Notes under the pieces: model-generated
The model's database searches: none
Seen by the model: the letters and a program-made list of their open reading frames with translations, nothing else
What the model was told of the DNA's origin: nothing
Position numbers and translations under genes: made by a program
Source of the DNA: Nitrospirae bacterium GWC2_56_14
Lineage (GTDB): Bacteria > Nitrospirota > UBA9217
Direction of reading: 5' to 3'
Assembly: GCA_001803705.1 (NCBI GenBank)
Contig: MHDY01000242.1
Span: forward strand, 1-6,358
DNA length: 6,358 bases
Shown: positions 1 through 5,712 of the stretch, piece by piece
Layout of the letters: each line of letters starts with the position of its first letter
How positions within the stretch are numbered: the stretch's first letter is position 1

Positions 1-778
1 TGCCCGCGAGGTACTCCTTGCGCTCTTCCAGCGGCAGTTGGGCGATCTCGCCTTCCACCTGGCCTGAGATGACCACGACCCGGGCGCCTTCTTCCGCCGC
101 GATCTTCTTCACCGCTTCCACATGCGGGTTGGGTTTGTCCACCATGTCCTCAGCAACGTTCGCCACATACAGCACCGGCTTGGACGACAGCAGGGCATAG
201 CTCTTGAGCCACAGGGTCTCTTCCTCGGAATGGCTTGCCCTGCGGATGGGTTCGCCTTTGGCAAGCATGTCCTTAAGCCGCCGCATGAACTCCACTTCTT
301 CCAGCGCCTTTTTGTCGCCGGTCTTGGTCATTTTTTCGGCCTTATAGAGCCGCTTTTCGATGGCGTCCAGGTCGGCAAGCATAAGCTCCGCCTCGATCAC
401 CTCGATGTCTTCCTTGGGGTCCACCTTGTTGGCGACGTGGATCACGTTCGGGTCTTCGAAGCAGCGCACTACGTGGGCAATGGCGTCCACTTCGCGGATG
501 TTGGCCAGGAACTTGTTGCCCAGGCCTTCGCCCTTGGAAGCGCCCTTCACCAGCCCGGCGATGTCGACGAACTCCATGCTCGTCGGGACGATCTTTTGTG
601 AATGATAGATCTCGGAAAGGACCCCGATCCGCTCGTCCGGCATGTCCACCACGCCCACGTTCGGGTCGATGGTGGTAAAGGGATAGTTGGACGCCTGCGC
701 CCCTGCCGAGGTAAGCGCGTTAAATATGGTGGACTTGCCTACATTGGGAAGTCCGACGATGCCGCAGTTAAAACCCAT
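1..778 (-). CDS. ychF: Ribosome-binding ATPase YchF (OLA1/Obg family), 3' end missing
   Basis: The reading frame is open from an ATG at 778 to the window edge and gives 259 residues of a family that is usually about 363 long, so the C-terminal TGS domain lies outside. Visible motifs are the P-loop GLPNVGKST (residues 9-17), the switch I region around YPFTTIDPN (32-40), and DIAGLVKGASKGEGLGNKFL (72-91), where the family carries Leu76 in place of the usual catalytic Gln. The base-specificity motif is NVAE (207-210) rather than NKxD; in this family that variant goes with ATP preference. A helical, charged insertion follows at about 120-180. The family binds ribosomes and is linked to stress and redox responses. 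An AGGAG Shine-Dalgarno (785-789) sits 6 nt before the ATG. A terminator after pth separates it from the upstream genes, so it probably has its own promoter, though none is obvious. Confidence 0.97.
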   Translation of the reverse strand, partial: MGFNCGIVGLPNVGKSTIFNALTSAGAQASNYPFTTIDPNVGVVDMPDERIGVLSEIYHSQKIVPTSMEFVDIAGLVKGASKGEGLGNKFLANIREVDAIAHVVRCFEDPNVIHVANKVDPKEDIEVIEAELMLADLDAIEKRLYKAEKMTKTGDKKALEEVEFMRRLKDMLAKGEPIRRASHSEEETLWLKSYALLSSKPVLYVANVAEDMVDKPNPHVEAVKKIAAEEGARVVVISGQVEGEIAQLPLEERKEYLAG

Positions 779-804
779 GGTATGCTCCTGAAGAAGAGAT
801 TAAT

Positions 805-825
805 CTTTGCCACTAAGACACGAAG
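805..825 (-). repeat. Short interspersed-type repeat motif (TTCGTGTCTTAGTGGC)
   Basis: On the minus strand this segment contains TTCGTGTCTTAGTGGC followed by AAAG. From memory, near-identical strings recur between genes in many deltaproteobacterial and Nitrospirota genomes, often beside segments with repeated ATCCG/CGGAT words, as here. Only one full copy lies in the window; a partial echo (TTCGTGTT at 992-999) lies in the opposite orientation at the far side of the neighbouring palindrome. Calling it a genomic repeat rests on recollection and needs a whole-genome word count. Confidence 0.4.
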
Positions 826-846
826 TAAGACCGGATCTTAAAACAT

Positions 847-990
847 CTTTGACACGGATAAAATCGGATAACGGCGGATTATGTCCTGCAACGATTAACC
901 CTTGGGTTCATTTGCCGTTGTGTCGAATCGTTGGCAGCGATGCCTTATCCGCCCTTATCCGATGTTAATCCGCTTCTTCCGTGTCCAAAG
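847..990. repeat. Long imperfect inverted repeat in the ychF upstream region
   Basis: The two halves of this segment are imperfect reverse complements. Outer arms: CTTTGACACGGA (847-858) matches the complement of 978-990 with one extra base. Middle arms: 863-883 matches the complement of 943-963 at 18 of 21 positions. Inner arms: CTGCAACGATT (886-896) matches the complement of 926-937 with one extra base. The right arm carries about 14 extra bases between its outer and middle blocks (964-977). The apex holds a small perfect hairpin, AACCC-TT-GGGTT (897-908). No reading frame here looks like a gene. It fills most of the 322-bp gap between pth and ychF (779-1100), the only long gene-free stretch in the window; the remainder is the terminator and the ychF leader. 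It resembles a MITE-like or REP-like non-coding element, but no flanking target-site duplication could be assigned. Confidence 0.6.
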
Positions 991-1050
991 GTTCGTGTTG
1001 TTTTACCGGTTCGTTGTCCCGTCGCGACCTCACGGCAAATACGATTACCG

Positions 1051-1090
1051 CAATAAAAAACCCGGAGCCGTCTTGCTGCTACGCTCCGGG
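1051..1090 (-). terminator. Rho-independent terminator after pth
   Basis: On the minus strand an 8-bp perfect stem, CCCGGAGC (1083-1090) with GCTCCGGG (1061-1068), encloses a 14-nt loop and is followed at once by TTTTTTATT (1052-1060). It begins 10 bp after the pth stop codon, so it most likely ends the transcript carrying prs, rplY and pth. The stem is G+C-rich and the T-tract clean, which makes this a strong call. Confidence 0.92.
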
Positions 1091-1100
1091 CCTGCAGACC

Positions 1101-1664
1101 TTACTTCTGGTTGAATTGGTTCATGGCTTTGGTAACGCCCTGGGAAACAATGACCCTGGCAACTTCTGCTGCGGTTACCACCGCTGCCGCCGCTGCTTCG
1201 CGTTCCTCTGCTAAAAAGGGGCTGAGCACATAATCGGCAGTGTCCATACACGACACGGGTCTTCCGATGCCGATGCGAACCCTGACAAAATCTGCGGTCC
1301 CGAGATATTCGATGATGGAGCGAAGGCCGTTGTGGCCTCCGTGCCCGCCACCGGTCTTTACTCTGACCACGCCTGCAGCAAGATCGAGCTCATCATGCAG
1401 CACGATGAGGTCGGCAGCCGATGCGTAGGAATCCTTCAGGAGCGCCGCAACCGACCGTCCGCTGTCGTTCATATACGTCTGCGGTTCGGCCAGTACGACC
1501 TTCTCGGTTCCCAGCGCCCCTTTACCGAGCAGCGCGTGGCACTTTTCCTGGCTCAGGTCGATGCCTGCGGCCCGGGCCAGCTCGTCGACGGCCATGAACC
1601 CGGCATTATGGCGCGTGCGCTCGTACTTTCTTCCCGGGTTGCCCAGACCGACGACTATCTTCAT
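1101..1664 (-). CDS. pth: Peptidyl-tRNA hydrolase (Pth)
   Basis: A cytoplasmic enzyme of 187 residues, normal for the bacterial Pth1 family, that cleaves the ester bond of peptidyl-tRNAs dropped by stalled ribosomes and so recycles tRNA. The family signatures are all present: GLGNPG (6-11, Asn9), TRHNAGF with the catalytic His19, the QTYMNDSG region (62-69, Asn66), HDELDL with Asp91, and GGGHGGHNGL (105-114, Asn112). The C-terminal third is Ala-rich (AAAAAVVTAAEVA) and probably forms the helical lid. The ATG at 1664 puts the GLGNPG motif at the usual distance from the N-terminus and has an AAGG sequence 5 nt upstream. It lies 55 bp downstream of rplY with no terminator between them, so cotranscription is likely, and it is the last gene before the intrinsic terminator. 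Nothing suggests loss of function. Confidence 0.97.
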   Translation of the reverse strand: MKIVVGLGNPGRKYERTRHNAGFMAVDELARAAGIDLSQEKCHALLGKGALGTEKVVLAEPQTYMNDSGRSVAALLKDSYASAADLIVLHDELDLAAGVVRVKTGGGHGGHNGLRSIIEYLGTADFVRVRIGIGRPVSCMDTADYVLSPFLAEEREAAAAAVVTAAEVARVIVSQGVTKAMNQFNQK

Positions 1665-1719
1665 GCGAGCCTTGCCGCGTCCCCGAGCGGCGCATTCTCA
1701 TGCAGCCGGCAGGACACGC

Positions 1720-2472
1720 TTATTTCTTCGGTGCAGCCTTCGCAGCAGGTGCTGCCGCTGCCTTGGCAGGCGCAGCGCCGCCCTTGGCTGCGGGAGCGGC
1801 CTTGGCATCGGCCTCGCCCTCTTTCTTCGGCTTCTTGACCAGTTCGGGCTCGCCTTCACCAGCTGCAGCAGGGGCCCCGGCACCCAGCATGGACTCAAGC
1901 TTCTCCGCGGATACCGGCGGCTGGATCGTCACGATCGTGGCGTCGGCATCGTTCAGGATCTTGACGCCTTCGGGCGCCTTGATGTCCCGCACATGGAGCG
2001 AATCGTTCACCTTGACCGCCGTAATGTCCACATCGAAGTGGCTCGGGATCTGCTGCGGGAAGCACTCGATGTCGACCTGATGCAGGCCGTACTGCAGGAT
2101 GCCGCCTTCCTTCACGCCGATGGAGTTGCCCGTGAGGTGGATGGAGATCTGCACCTTCACCTTTTCGTCCATGGCGACCTCCATGAGGTCCATGTGCATG
2201 AGCTTATTGGTGATCGGATCGAGCTCGTAATCCTTGATCAGGGCCATGCGTTCGGCGGCCTCTTTGGTCCCCTGGAGCGTGAGCGTGAGGAGCGCGTGTT
2301 TGCCGCCCTCGGTGTTAAGGATCGTCGCGACTTCCTTAGTACCCATAGAGATCGGCATGGATTTACCGTGGCTGTAGAGCACCGCCGGAATGCGCGCGTT
2401 TCTCCGCAGTTCCCGGGCTACGCCCTTCCCTGCTTTTTCTCTTACCTGTGCTGTCAATGCTATCTTTTCCAT
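1720..2472 (-). CDS. rplY: 50S ribosomal protein L25 / general stress protein Ctc, long form
   Basis: A 5S rRNA-binding protein of the large ribosomal subunit. At 250 residues it is the two-domain CTC form, not the roughly 94-residue E. coli L25. An N-terminal L25 domain (about 1-98) shows GKGVARELRRNARIPAVLY (15-33) and the closing motif LMHMDLMEV (91-99). It is followed by a beta-rich CTC domain (about 102-186) containing VKEGGILQYGLHQVDIECFP (120-139). The tail (about 197-250) is low-complexity Ala/Lys/Pro/Gly and likely disordered; basic tails of this kind occur in long L25 proteins and may contact rRNA. The ATG at 2472 matches the usual MEKI-type start, with GGAGGAG just upstream at a short spacing. 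It lies 47 bp after prs and 55 bp before pth, as in many bacteria where these genes form one operon. Confidence 0.96.
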   Translation of the reverse strand: MEKIALTAQVREKAGKGVARELRRNARIPAVLYSHGKSMPISMGTKEVATILNTEGGKHALLTLTLQGTKEAAERMALIKDYELDPITNKLMHMDLMEVAMDEKVKVQISIHLTGNSIGVKEGGILQYGLHQVDIECFPQQIPSHFDVDITAVKVNDSLHVRDIKAPEGVKILNDADATIVTIQPPVSAEKLESMLGAGAPAAAGEGEPELVKKPKKEGEADAKAAPAAKGGAAPAKAAAAPAAKAAPKK

Positions 2473-2519
2473 TTCTCCTCCGATACAATTGATGGTGCAG
2501 TATGCATATCCCGGTTCAG

Positions 2520-3467
2520 CTAGACGAACAGCGAACTGAGTGATGTTTCTTCATGGATCCGCGTGATGGCCTCGGCGAGCAGCGGCGCCACCGAAAGCAC
2601 TTTCAGCTTTTTGCATTCTTTCTGCTTGCTGTCGAGCGCGATGGTGTTCGTCGTGATGAGCTCGGATAACGGCGAATCGTTGATCCGCTGAACCGCCGGA
2701 CCGGAGAGCACCGCATGGGTGCAGGCGGCGTAAATGTTCCCGGCGCCGTTCGCCTTGAGCGCGCCTGCGCCCTCGGCCAGGGTCCCGGCCGTGTCGACCA
2801 TGTCGTCGAGCAGCAGGCAGTCATGCCCTTTCACGTCGCCGATGATGTTCATGACCTGCGCCTCGTTCGGCTTGTCGCGCCGCTTGTCGATGATCGCCAG
2901 GGAAGCGCCGAGCCGCTTGGCAAAGGCCCGGGCCCGCTCCACGCCGCCGGCATCGGGCGAAACGACCGCAAGGTTCTTGAAGGTCTTCGCCCGAATGTAG
3001 TCCAGCAGCACGGGGGCCGCGAACAGGTTGTCCACCGGAATATTGAAGAACCCCTGGATCTGTCCGGCATGAAGGTCCACGGTCAGCACCCGGTTCGCGC
3101 CGGCAGTGGTGATAAGATCGGCAACGAGCTTCGAGGTGATCGGCACCCGGGGCTGCACCTTCCGGTCCTGCCGGCTGTATCCATAGTAGGGAAGGACCGC
3201 CGTGATGCGCGCGGACGAGGCCCGCTTGAGCGCATCGATCATGATGAGCAGCTCCATCAAATGCCGGTTCCCCGGGCTTGACGTGGGCTGCACCACGAAC
3301 ACATCCATGCCGCGGACATTGTCCACGATCTGGACGTTGATCTCGCCGTCGCTGAAGCACCCCACCAGCGCGTTCCCCAGCGGAATGTTCATCTTCTGGC
3401 ACAGCTCCTGCGCCAGCGCCGGGTTCGCGTTGCCGGTAAAGATCTTTATTTCCCGAGCACTCACCAT
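2520..3467 (-). CDS. prs: Ribose-phosphate pyrophosphokinase (PRPP synthetase)
   Basis: Cytoplasmic enzyme making PRPP from ribose 5-phosphate and ATP, the precursor for purines, pyrimidines, NAD, histidine and tryptophan. From the ATG at 3467 the product is 315 residues, the family's usual length. Class I signatures: FSDGEINVQI (38-47), the flexible loop PYYGYSRQDRK (93-103), the metal-binding stretch DLHAGQIQGFF (131-141, His133), SPDAGGVERAR (170-180), and the PRPP loop LLLDDMVDTAGTL (218-230). A GTG four codons upstream (3479) is in frame and would give 319 residues, but its only purine-rich leader (AAGAGA) directly abuts it; the ATG also gives the typical short lead-in to KIFTGN. The gene starts 28 nt after the tRNA-Gln 3' end. 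No terminator separates it from rplY, so prs-rplY-pth is probably one transcription unit. Confidence 0.96.
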   Translation of the reverse strand: MVSAREIKIFTGNANPALAQELCQKMNIPLGNALVGCFSDGEINVQIVDNVRGMDVFVVQPTSSPGNRHLMELLIMIDALKRASSARITAVLPYYGYSRQDRKVQPRVPITSKLVADLITTAGANRVLTVDLHAGQIQGFFNIPVDNLFAAPVLLDYIRAKTFKNLAVVSPDAGGVERARAFAKRLGASLAIIDKRRDKPNEAQVMNIIGDVKGHDCLLLDDMVDTAGTLAEGAGALKANGAGNIYAACTHAVLSGPAVQRINDSPLSELITTNTIALDSKQKECKKLKVLSVAPLLAEAITRIHEETSLSSLFV

Positions 3468-3495
3468 TGTTTTACCCACTCTCTTTTTCGCATGC

Positions 3496-3569
3496 TGGTT
3501 CGGGGACAGGGTATCGAACCCCGATTAAAGGCTTCAAAGGCCTCTGTCCTACCATTAGACGATCCCCGA
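3496..3569 (-). tRNA. tRNA-Gln (anticodon TTG)
   Basis: A complete cloverleaf of 74 nt with the CCA end encoded. The acceptor stem TCGGGGA/TCCCCGA pairs over all 7 bp and is followed by ACCA. The D arm is GTCT...GGAC with GGTA in the loop. The anticodon stem GAGGC/GCCTT encloses the loop CTTTGAA, giving anticodon TTG (reads CAA, and CAG by wobble). The variable region is 4 nt, and the T arm has stem CGGGG/CCCTG and loop TTCGATA. The first acceptor pair is U1-A72, which in bacteria using the indirect Glu-tRNA(Gln) amidation route is a GatCAB recognition element; whether this organism uses that route is not visible here. It lies between a terminator-like hairpin and prs. No clear promoter lies in the 32 bp between the hairpin tail and the tRNA. 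Confidence 0.96.
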
Positions 3570-3601
3570 CTGTCGGTGAAGTCCGCTTCTCTCGGCCGGC
3601 T

Positions 3602-3632
3602 AAAAATTGAAAAGGATAGGCTCTCCTATCCT
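3602..3632 (-). terminator. Terminator-like hairpin between spoVG and tRNA-Gln
   Basis: On the minus strand a perfect 8-bp stem with a 4-nt loop (AGGATAGG-AGAG-CCTATCCT, 3613-3632) is followed by an interrupted T-rich tail, TTTCAATTTTTA (3601-3612). It starts 53 bp after the spoVG stop. The shape is that of an intrinsic terminator, but the stem has only four G-C pairs and the tail is broken by CAA, so it may be partial and allow read-through into tRNA-Gln and prs. Confidence 0.75.
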
Positions 3633-3685
3633 CTCGCATGAGATTCAGAATCGGCAGTACGCACTTCGTTCCGGTCGATCAGCTC

Positions 3686-3988
3686 CTAAGCCGCGTCGCT
3701 CTCTTTCGACGTTGGTTCCCGCTTTGCCGGGTTTGCCAGCTCGCGCTCATACTCGGCGAGGACCTTGGACTCGATCATCTGCCGCGCTTCGCTGTTCAAC
3801 GGATGGGCGATGTCCTTAAAGGTCCCGTCCTTCATCTTCCGGCTCGGCATGGCAACGAACAGTCCGGCGTTGCCGTTGATGATACGAAGGTCCCTGATTA
3901 GGAAAACATTATCGATGGTGATCGTGGCATAGGCTTTGAGCCGTTCTTCGCTGGCGACCGGGAATACCCTCACTTCTGTAATATCCAT
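3686..3988 (-). CDS. spoVG: SpoVG family regulatory protein
   Basis: A 100-residue protein matching SpoVG along its length: MDITEVRVFP at the N-terminus, ATITIDNVFLIRDLRIINGN (about 20-39), GLFVAMPSRK (41-50), and DGTFKDIAHPLNSEARQMIE (53-72). In Firmicutes and Borrelia such proteins bind nucleic acids and act as site-specific DNA- or RNA-binding regulators; the name comes from Bacillus sporulation, but homologs are common in non-sporulating Gram-negatives, so sporulation is not implied. The C-terminus (about 85-100) is charged and variable, as is usual. I chose the ATG at 3988 over the in-frame GTG at 3994 because of the Shine-Dalgarno spacing. It lies 78 bp after ispE, is followed by a hairpin terminator, and may be driven by the promoter inside ispE. 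Confidence 0.95.
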   Translation of the reverse strand: MDITEVRVFPVASEERLKAYATITIDNVFLIRDLRIINGNAGLFVAMPSRKMKDGTFKDIAHPLNSEARQMIESKVLAEYERELANPAKREPTSKESDAA

Positions 3989-3994
3989 AGACAC

Positions 3995-4002
3995 TCACCT
4001 CC
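3995..4002 (-). promoter_or_regulatory. Strong Shine-Dalgarno that decides the spoVG start
   Basis: GGAGGTGA on the minus strand is a full-length anti-16S match. It ends 6 nt before the ATG at 3988 (GGAGG to ATG is 9 nt), a normal distance. The competing in-frame GTG at 3994 would directly abut it and so is unlikely to be used. It is one of the best ribosome binding sites in the window and suggests high translation of spoVG. Confidence 0.85.
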
Positions 4003-4066
4003 GTGCCGGTTTACAGCAATGATGCGCTTCCCTCCGCCGATCCCCCGGCCGGAACCCGGGTCTTCC

Positions 4067-4936
4067 CTACCGAATATGCCCGCTCAAGGGGGACGCCACC
4101 AGGGTCTCGGTGGGAAAGAGCTTCCATCCTCTGTCTGATAGATTCTCCGCTGCGTTCATGCAGCCCGTCCCAGTCTCGAATATGCCAAATACCGTTGGCC
4201 CGCTCCCGCTCATCAAGACTCCCGCTGCTCCCTGTTCCAAGAGCGATTGCCGGATCGTATGAATTTCAGGATGCGCAGCCGCTGTTACGGTCTCAAGATC
4301 ATTATGCAGCCCTGCTGAGATATTCCCGACCGTAAGCCGTAGGATTTTATTACAGTCAACTTTTTTTGTCAACCTCAAATTTAGGTTTTTATAGACCCAG
4401 GCCGTTGAGGTCTCGAAACCGGGATTTACGAGCAATATCTGCATCTTGGGCAGAGGCGACAGTTCCGTGAGCCGTTCCCCGCGCCCCTGCGCCAGGGCCG
4501 TGGGCCCGTAAAAGAAGAAGGGAACGTCCATGCCGAGTTTGGCGCCGATCCCGGCCAGCTCTTCCCGGTCGAGCCCGATGCCGAGCACTTCGTTCGCCGC
4601 GGCAAGCACGGCGGCTGCATCGCTGCTCCCGCCGCCCAGCCCGGCCGCCACGGGGATGGCCTTCCGGATCGTGATGGTGATCCCGGCTTCCCGGCCTGCC
4701 CGCTTCAGCAGGGCGTGGCCGGCCTTCCAGGCGATGTTGTCCTCGCCCGGCGGGATGGCATCGCTGTCGCAGCTGATCCGCACGCCGGCGCTGTCGCGGG
4801 CGGCCACGGTCACCTCATCAGAGAGGCCCACCATCTGCATGAGCATCTCCACATCATGATAGCCGTCCGGTCTGCGGCCGAGTACGGACAGGCAGAGATT
4901 GATCTTTGCAGGCGCTTTCAGGGTGATCGACTGCAT
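4067..4936 (-). CDS. ispE: 4-diphosphocytidyl-2-C-methyl-D-erythritol kinase (IspE)
   Basis: A GHMP-family kinase that phosphorylates the 2-hydroxyl of CDP-methylerythritol in the MEP (non-mevalonate) isoprenoid pathway. The 289 residues are normal length. Motifs: APAKINLCL (8-16) with catalytic Lys11, RRPDGYHDVEMLMQ (21-34), the ATP-binding glycine loop PVAAGLGGGSSDAAA (95-109), GMDVPFFF (135-142) with catalytic Asp137, and the third GHMP motif GSGPTVFG (244-251). The ATG at 4936 shares its A with the TGA of the upstream lipoprotein gene, and AGGAG (4944-4948) lies 7 nt before it inside that gene's last codons, which points to translational coupling. Codons 185-200 are unusually A/T-rich for this gene, include an A7 run, and coincide with a promoter-like sequence. 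No catalytic residue is missing. Confidence 0.97.
   Translation of the reverse strand: MQSITLKAPAKINLCLSVLGRRPDGYHDVEMLMQMVGLSDEVTVAARDSAGVRISCDSDAIPPGEDNIAWKAGHALLKRAGREAGITITIRKAIPVAAGLGGGSSDAAAVLAAANEVLGIGLDREELAGIGAKLGMDVPFFFYGPTALAQGRGERLTELSPLPKMQILLVNPGFETSTAWVYKNLNLRLTKKVDCNKILRLTVGNISAGLHNDLETVTAAAHPEIHTIRQSLLEQGAAGVLMSGSGPTVFGIFETGTGCMNAAENLSDRGWKLFPTETLVASPLSGHIR
4344..4372 (-). promoter_or_regulatory. Near-consensus sigma70 promoter inside ispE, facing spoVG
   Basis: On the minus strand a perfect -35 box TTGACA (4367-4372) is separated by exactly 17 nt from TAAAAT (4344-4349), a 5-of-6 match to TATAAT. Transcription would start near 4337, inside ispE, and run into spoVG with a leader of about 350 nt overlapping the last ~270 nt of ispE. 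The site falls in a local A/T-rich patch in an otherwise G+C-rich gene. It is a sequence match only; activity is inferred. Confidence 0.65.
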
Positions 4937-5712
4937 CAGGGCGCTCCTGGCTCTTCGTCGGAAAGCGAGAAAAGTGAACGGTCAATGGATACATTTACGT
5001 CGACGTCGGTATAGCCGACGGTCAGGGAAAATTTCTTTTCAGGGTTTTCGATGATGACCGCCCTTGGCATGAGATAGTGCGCGATCTCCGCGACCTGTTC
5101 GAACCGCGCCCGATAGACGAGCTTTCCGCTGCGGTACAGTTCGGAGATGACGGGCGTCGGCACTGACCCCGAAGCGGAAGGATGGCTCACGACCTGCACG
5201 CGGCGAACGAGGTCACCCTGGCGGATCGTCACTTCGCAGATATCCCCCCTGCCGCATGCCGCGGAAACCACGGCCGACGCAGGCACGGGCGGAATATTTC
5301 CCGCAAGGGCCGCGCAGAGTTCCTGCACGTCCAGCCCTGCTCCGAACAACCGCTCCAGCCCGGCTGCTCCCGGCCGCACCACCCGGTCCCGTTCCGGCAG
5401 CCGGAGCAGCACCTCCGTGCCATTCCAGGCAAGGACCAGCAGCGACTGGCCCAGCGGCCCGTAGGCCTCTATCCGGAGCCCATCCTGCGATGCGAGCACA
5501 ATGCCCACATTGTCAAAGGACCGTTTGCGGCCTTTCCTGACAACTTCAATACCTGCCCCCGCCTTGAGCCCGGCAAAGGACTGCCGCCGCTCGTCCAAGA
5601 CCTGGAGCAGCGGCCCTGCAGGGACCTCGGTAAGAGGGATCGGGGGTTGCTTGGGCAGGCAGGCAAACAGCAGGGAGAGGACGACGAATACCAGGAAAGG
5701 GAAGGTCTTCAC
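4936..5712 (-). CDS. LolB-like / DUF4292-type outer-membrane lipoprotein
   Basis: A predicted lipoprotein of 258 residues. The N-terminus (KTFPFLVFVVLSLLFAC) is a short positive residue, a hydrophobic core and a lipobox LFAC with Cys18; there is no Asp at +2, which favours the outer membrane. The mature part begins with a Pro-rich linker, then a LolB/DUF4292-like beta-sheet pattern: RRQSFAGLKAGAGIEVVRKG (about 37-56), LRIEAYGPLGQSLLVLAWNG (about 74-93), a helix with a small-residue loop at 112-138, and a final strand near FSLTVGYTDVDVNVSID. Such proteins bind lipids or lipoproteins; the exact substrate cannot be told. I chose the GTG at 5712, whose GTGA overlaps the TPR stop; a longer frame to 5835 would put the signal peptide internal and lies wholly on TPR coding sequence. 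Its position before ispE matches that of lolB in E. coli. Confidence 0.82.
   Translation of the reverse strand: MKTFPFLVFVVLSLLFACLPKQPPIPLTEVPAGPLLQVLDERRQSFAGLKAGAGIEVVRKGRKRSFDNVGIVLASQDGLRIEAYGPLGQSLLVLAWNGTEVLLRLPERDRVVRPGAAGLERLFGAGLDVQELCAALAGNIPPVPASAVVSAACGRGDICEVTIRQGDLVRRVQVVSHPSASGSVPTPVISELYRSGKLVYRARFEQVAEIAHYLMPRAVIIENPEKKFSLTVGYTDVDVNVSIDRSLFSLSDEEPGAP

Noticed and set aside
122..601. Plus-strand open frame of 159 codons opposite ychF
   Set aside because: Antisense shadow of the ychF coding sequence, which translates cleanly with all ATPase motifs; no ribosome binding site or family likeness.
779..862. A promoter for ychF close to its start (TAAGAT as -10)
   Set aside because: The only candidate has a 4-of-6 -10 and a 3-of-6 -35 match; a promoter is expected here but I cannot place it with confidence.
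902..1214. Short plus-strand frames in the pth-ychF gap and running into pth
   Set aside because: They cross the inverted repeat, the minus-strand terminator and the pth 3' end, lack a credible ribosome binding site, and show no protein-like pattern.
1669..1686. Small hairpin GCCGC/GCGGC just before the pth ribosome binding site
   Set aside because: Only 5 bp with an 8-nt loop in G+C-rich DNA; expected by chance and not enough to claim a regulatory structure.
1561..2523. Plus-strand open frame of 320 codons opposite pth and rplY
   Set aside because: It runs antisense to two well-supported genes, its translation is rich in Arg/His/Leu with no recognisable motif, and it arises from G+C-rich codon bias on the other strand.
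2715..3281. Plus-strand open frame of 188 codons opposite prs
   Set aside because: Antisense shadow of prs; composition typical of complementary-strand artefacts.
3995..4066. G+C-rich self-complementary stretch between ispE and spoVG (CCCGG/CCGGG words) as a possible terminator
   Set aside because: It is not followed by a T-tract on either strand, and pairing is short; it may simply reflect base composition.
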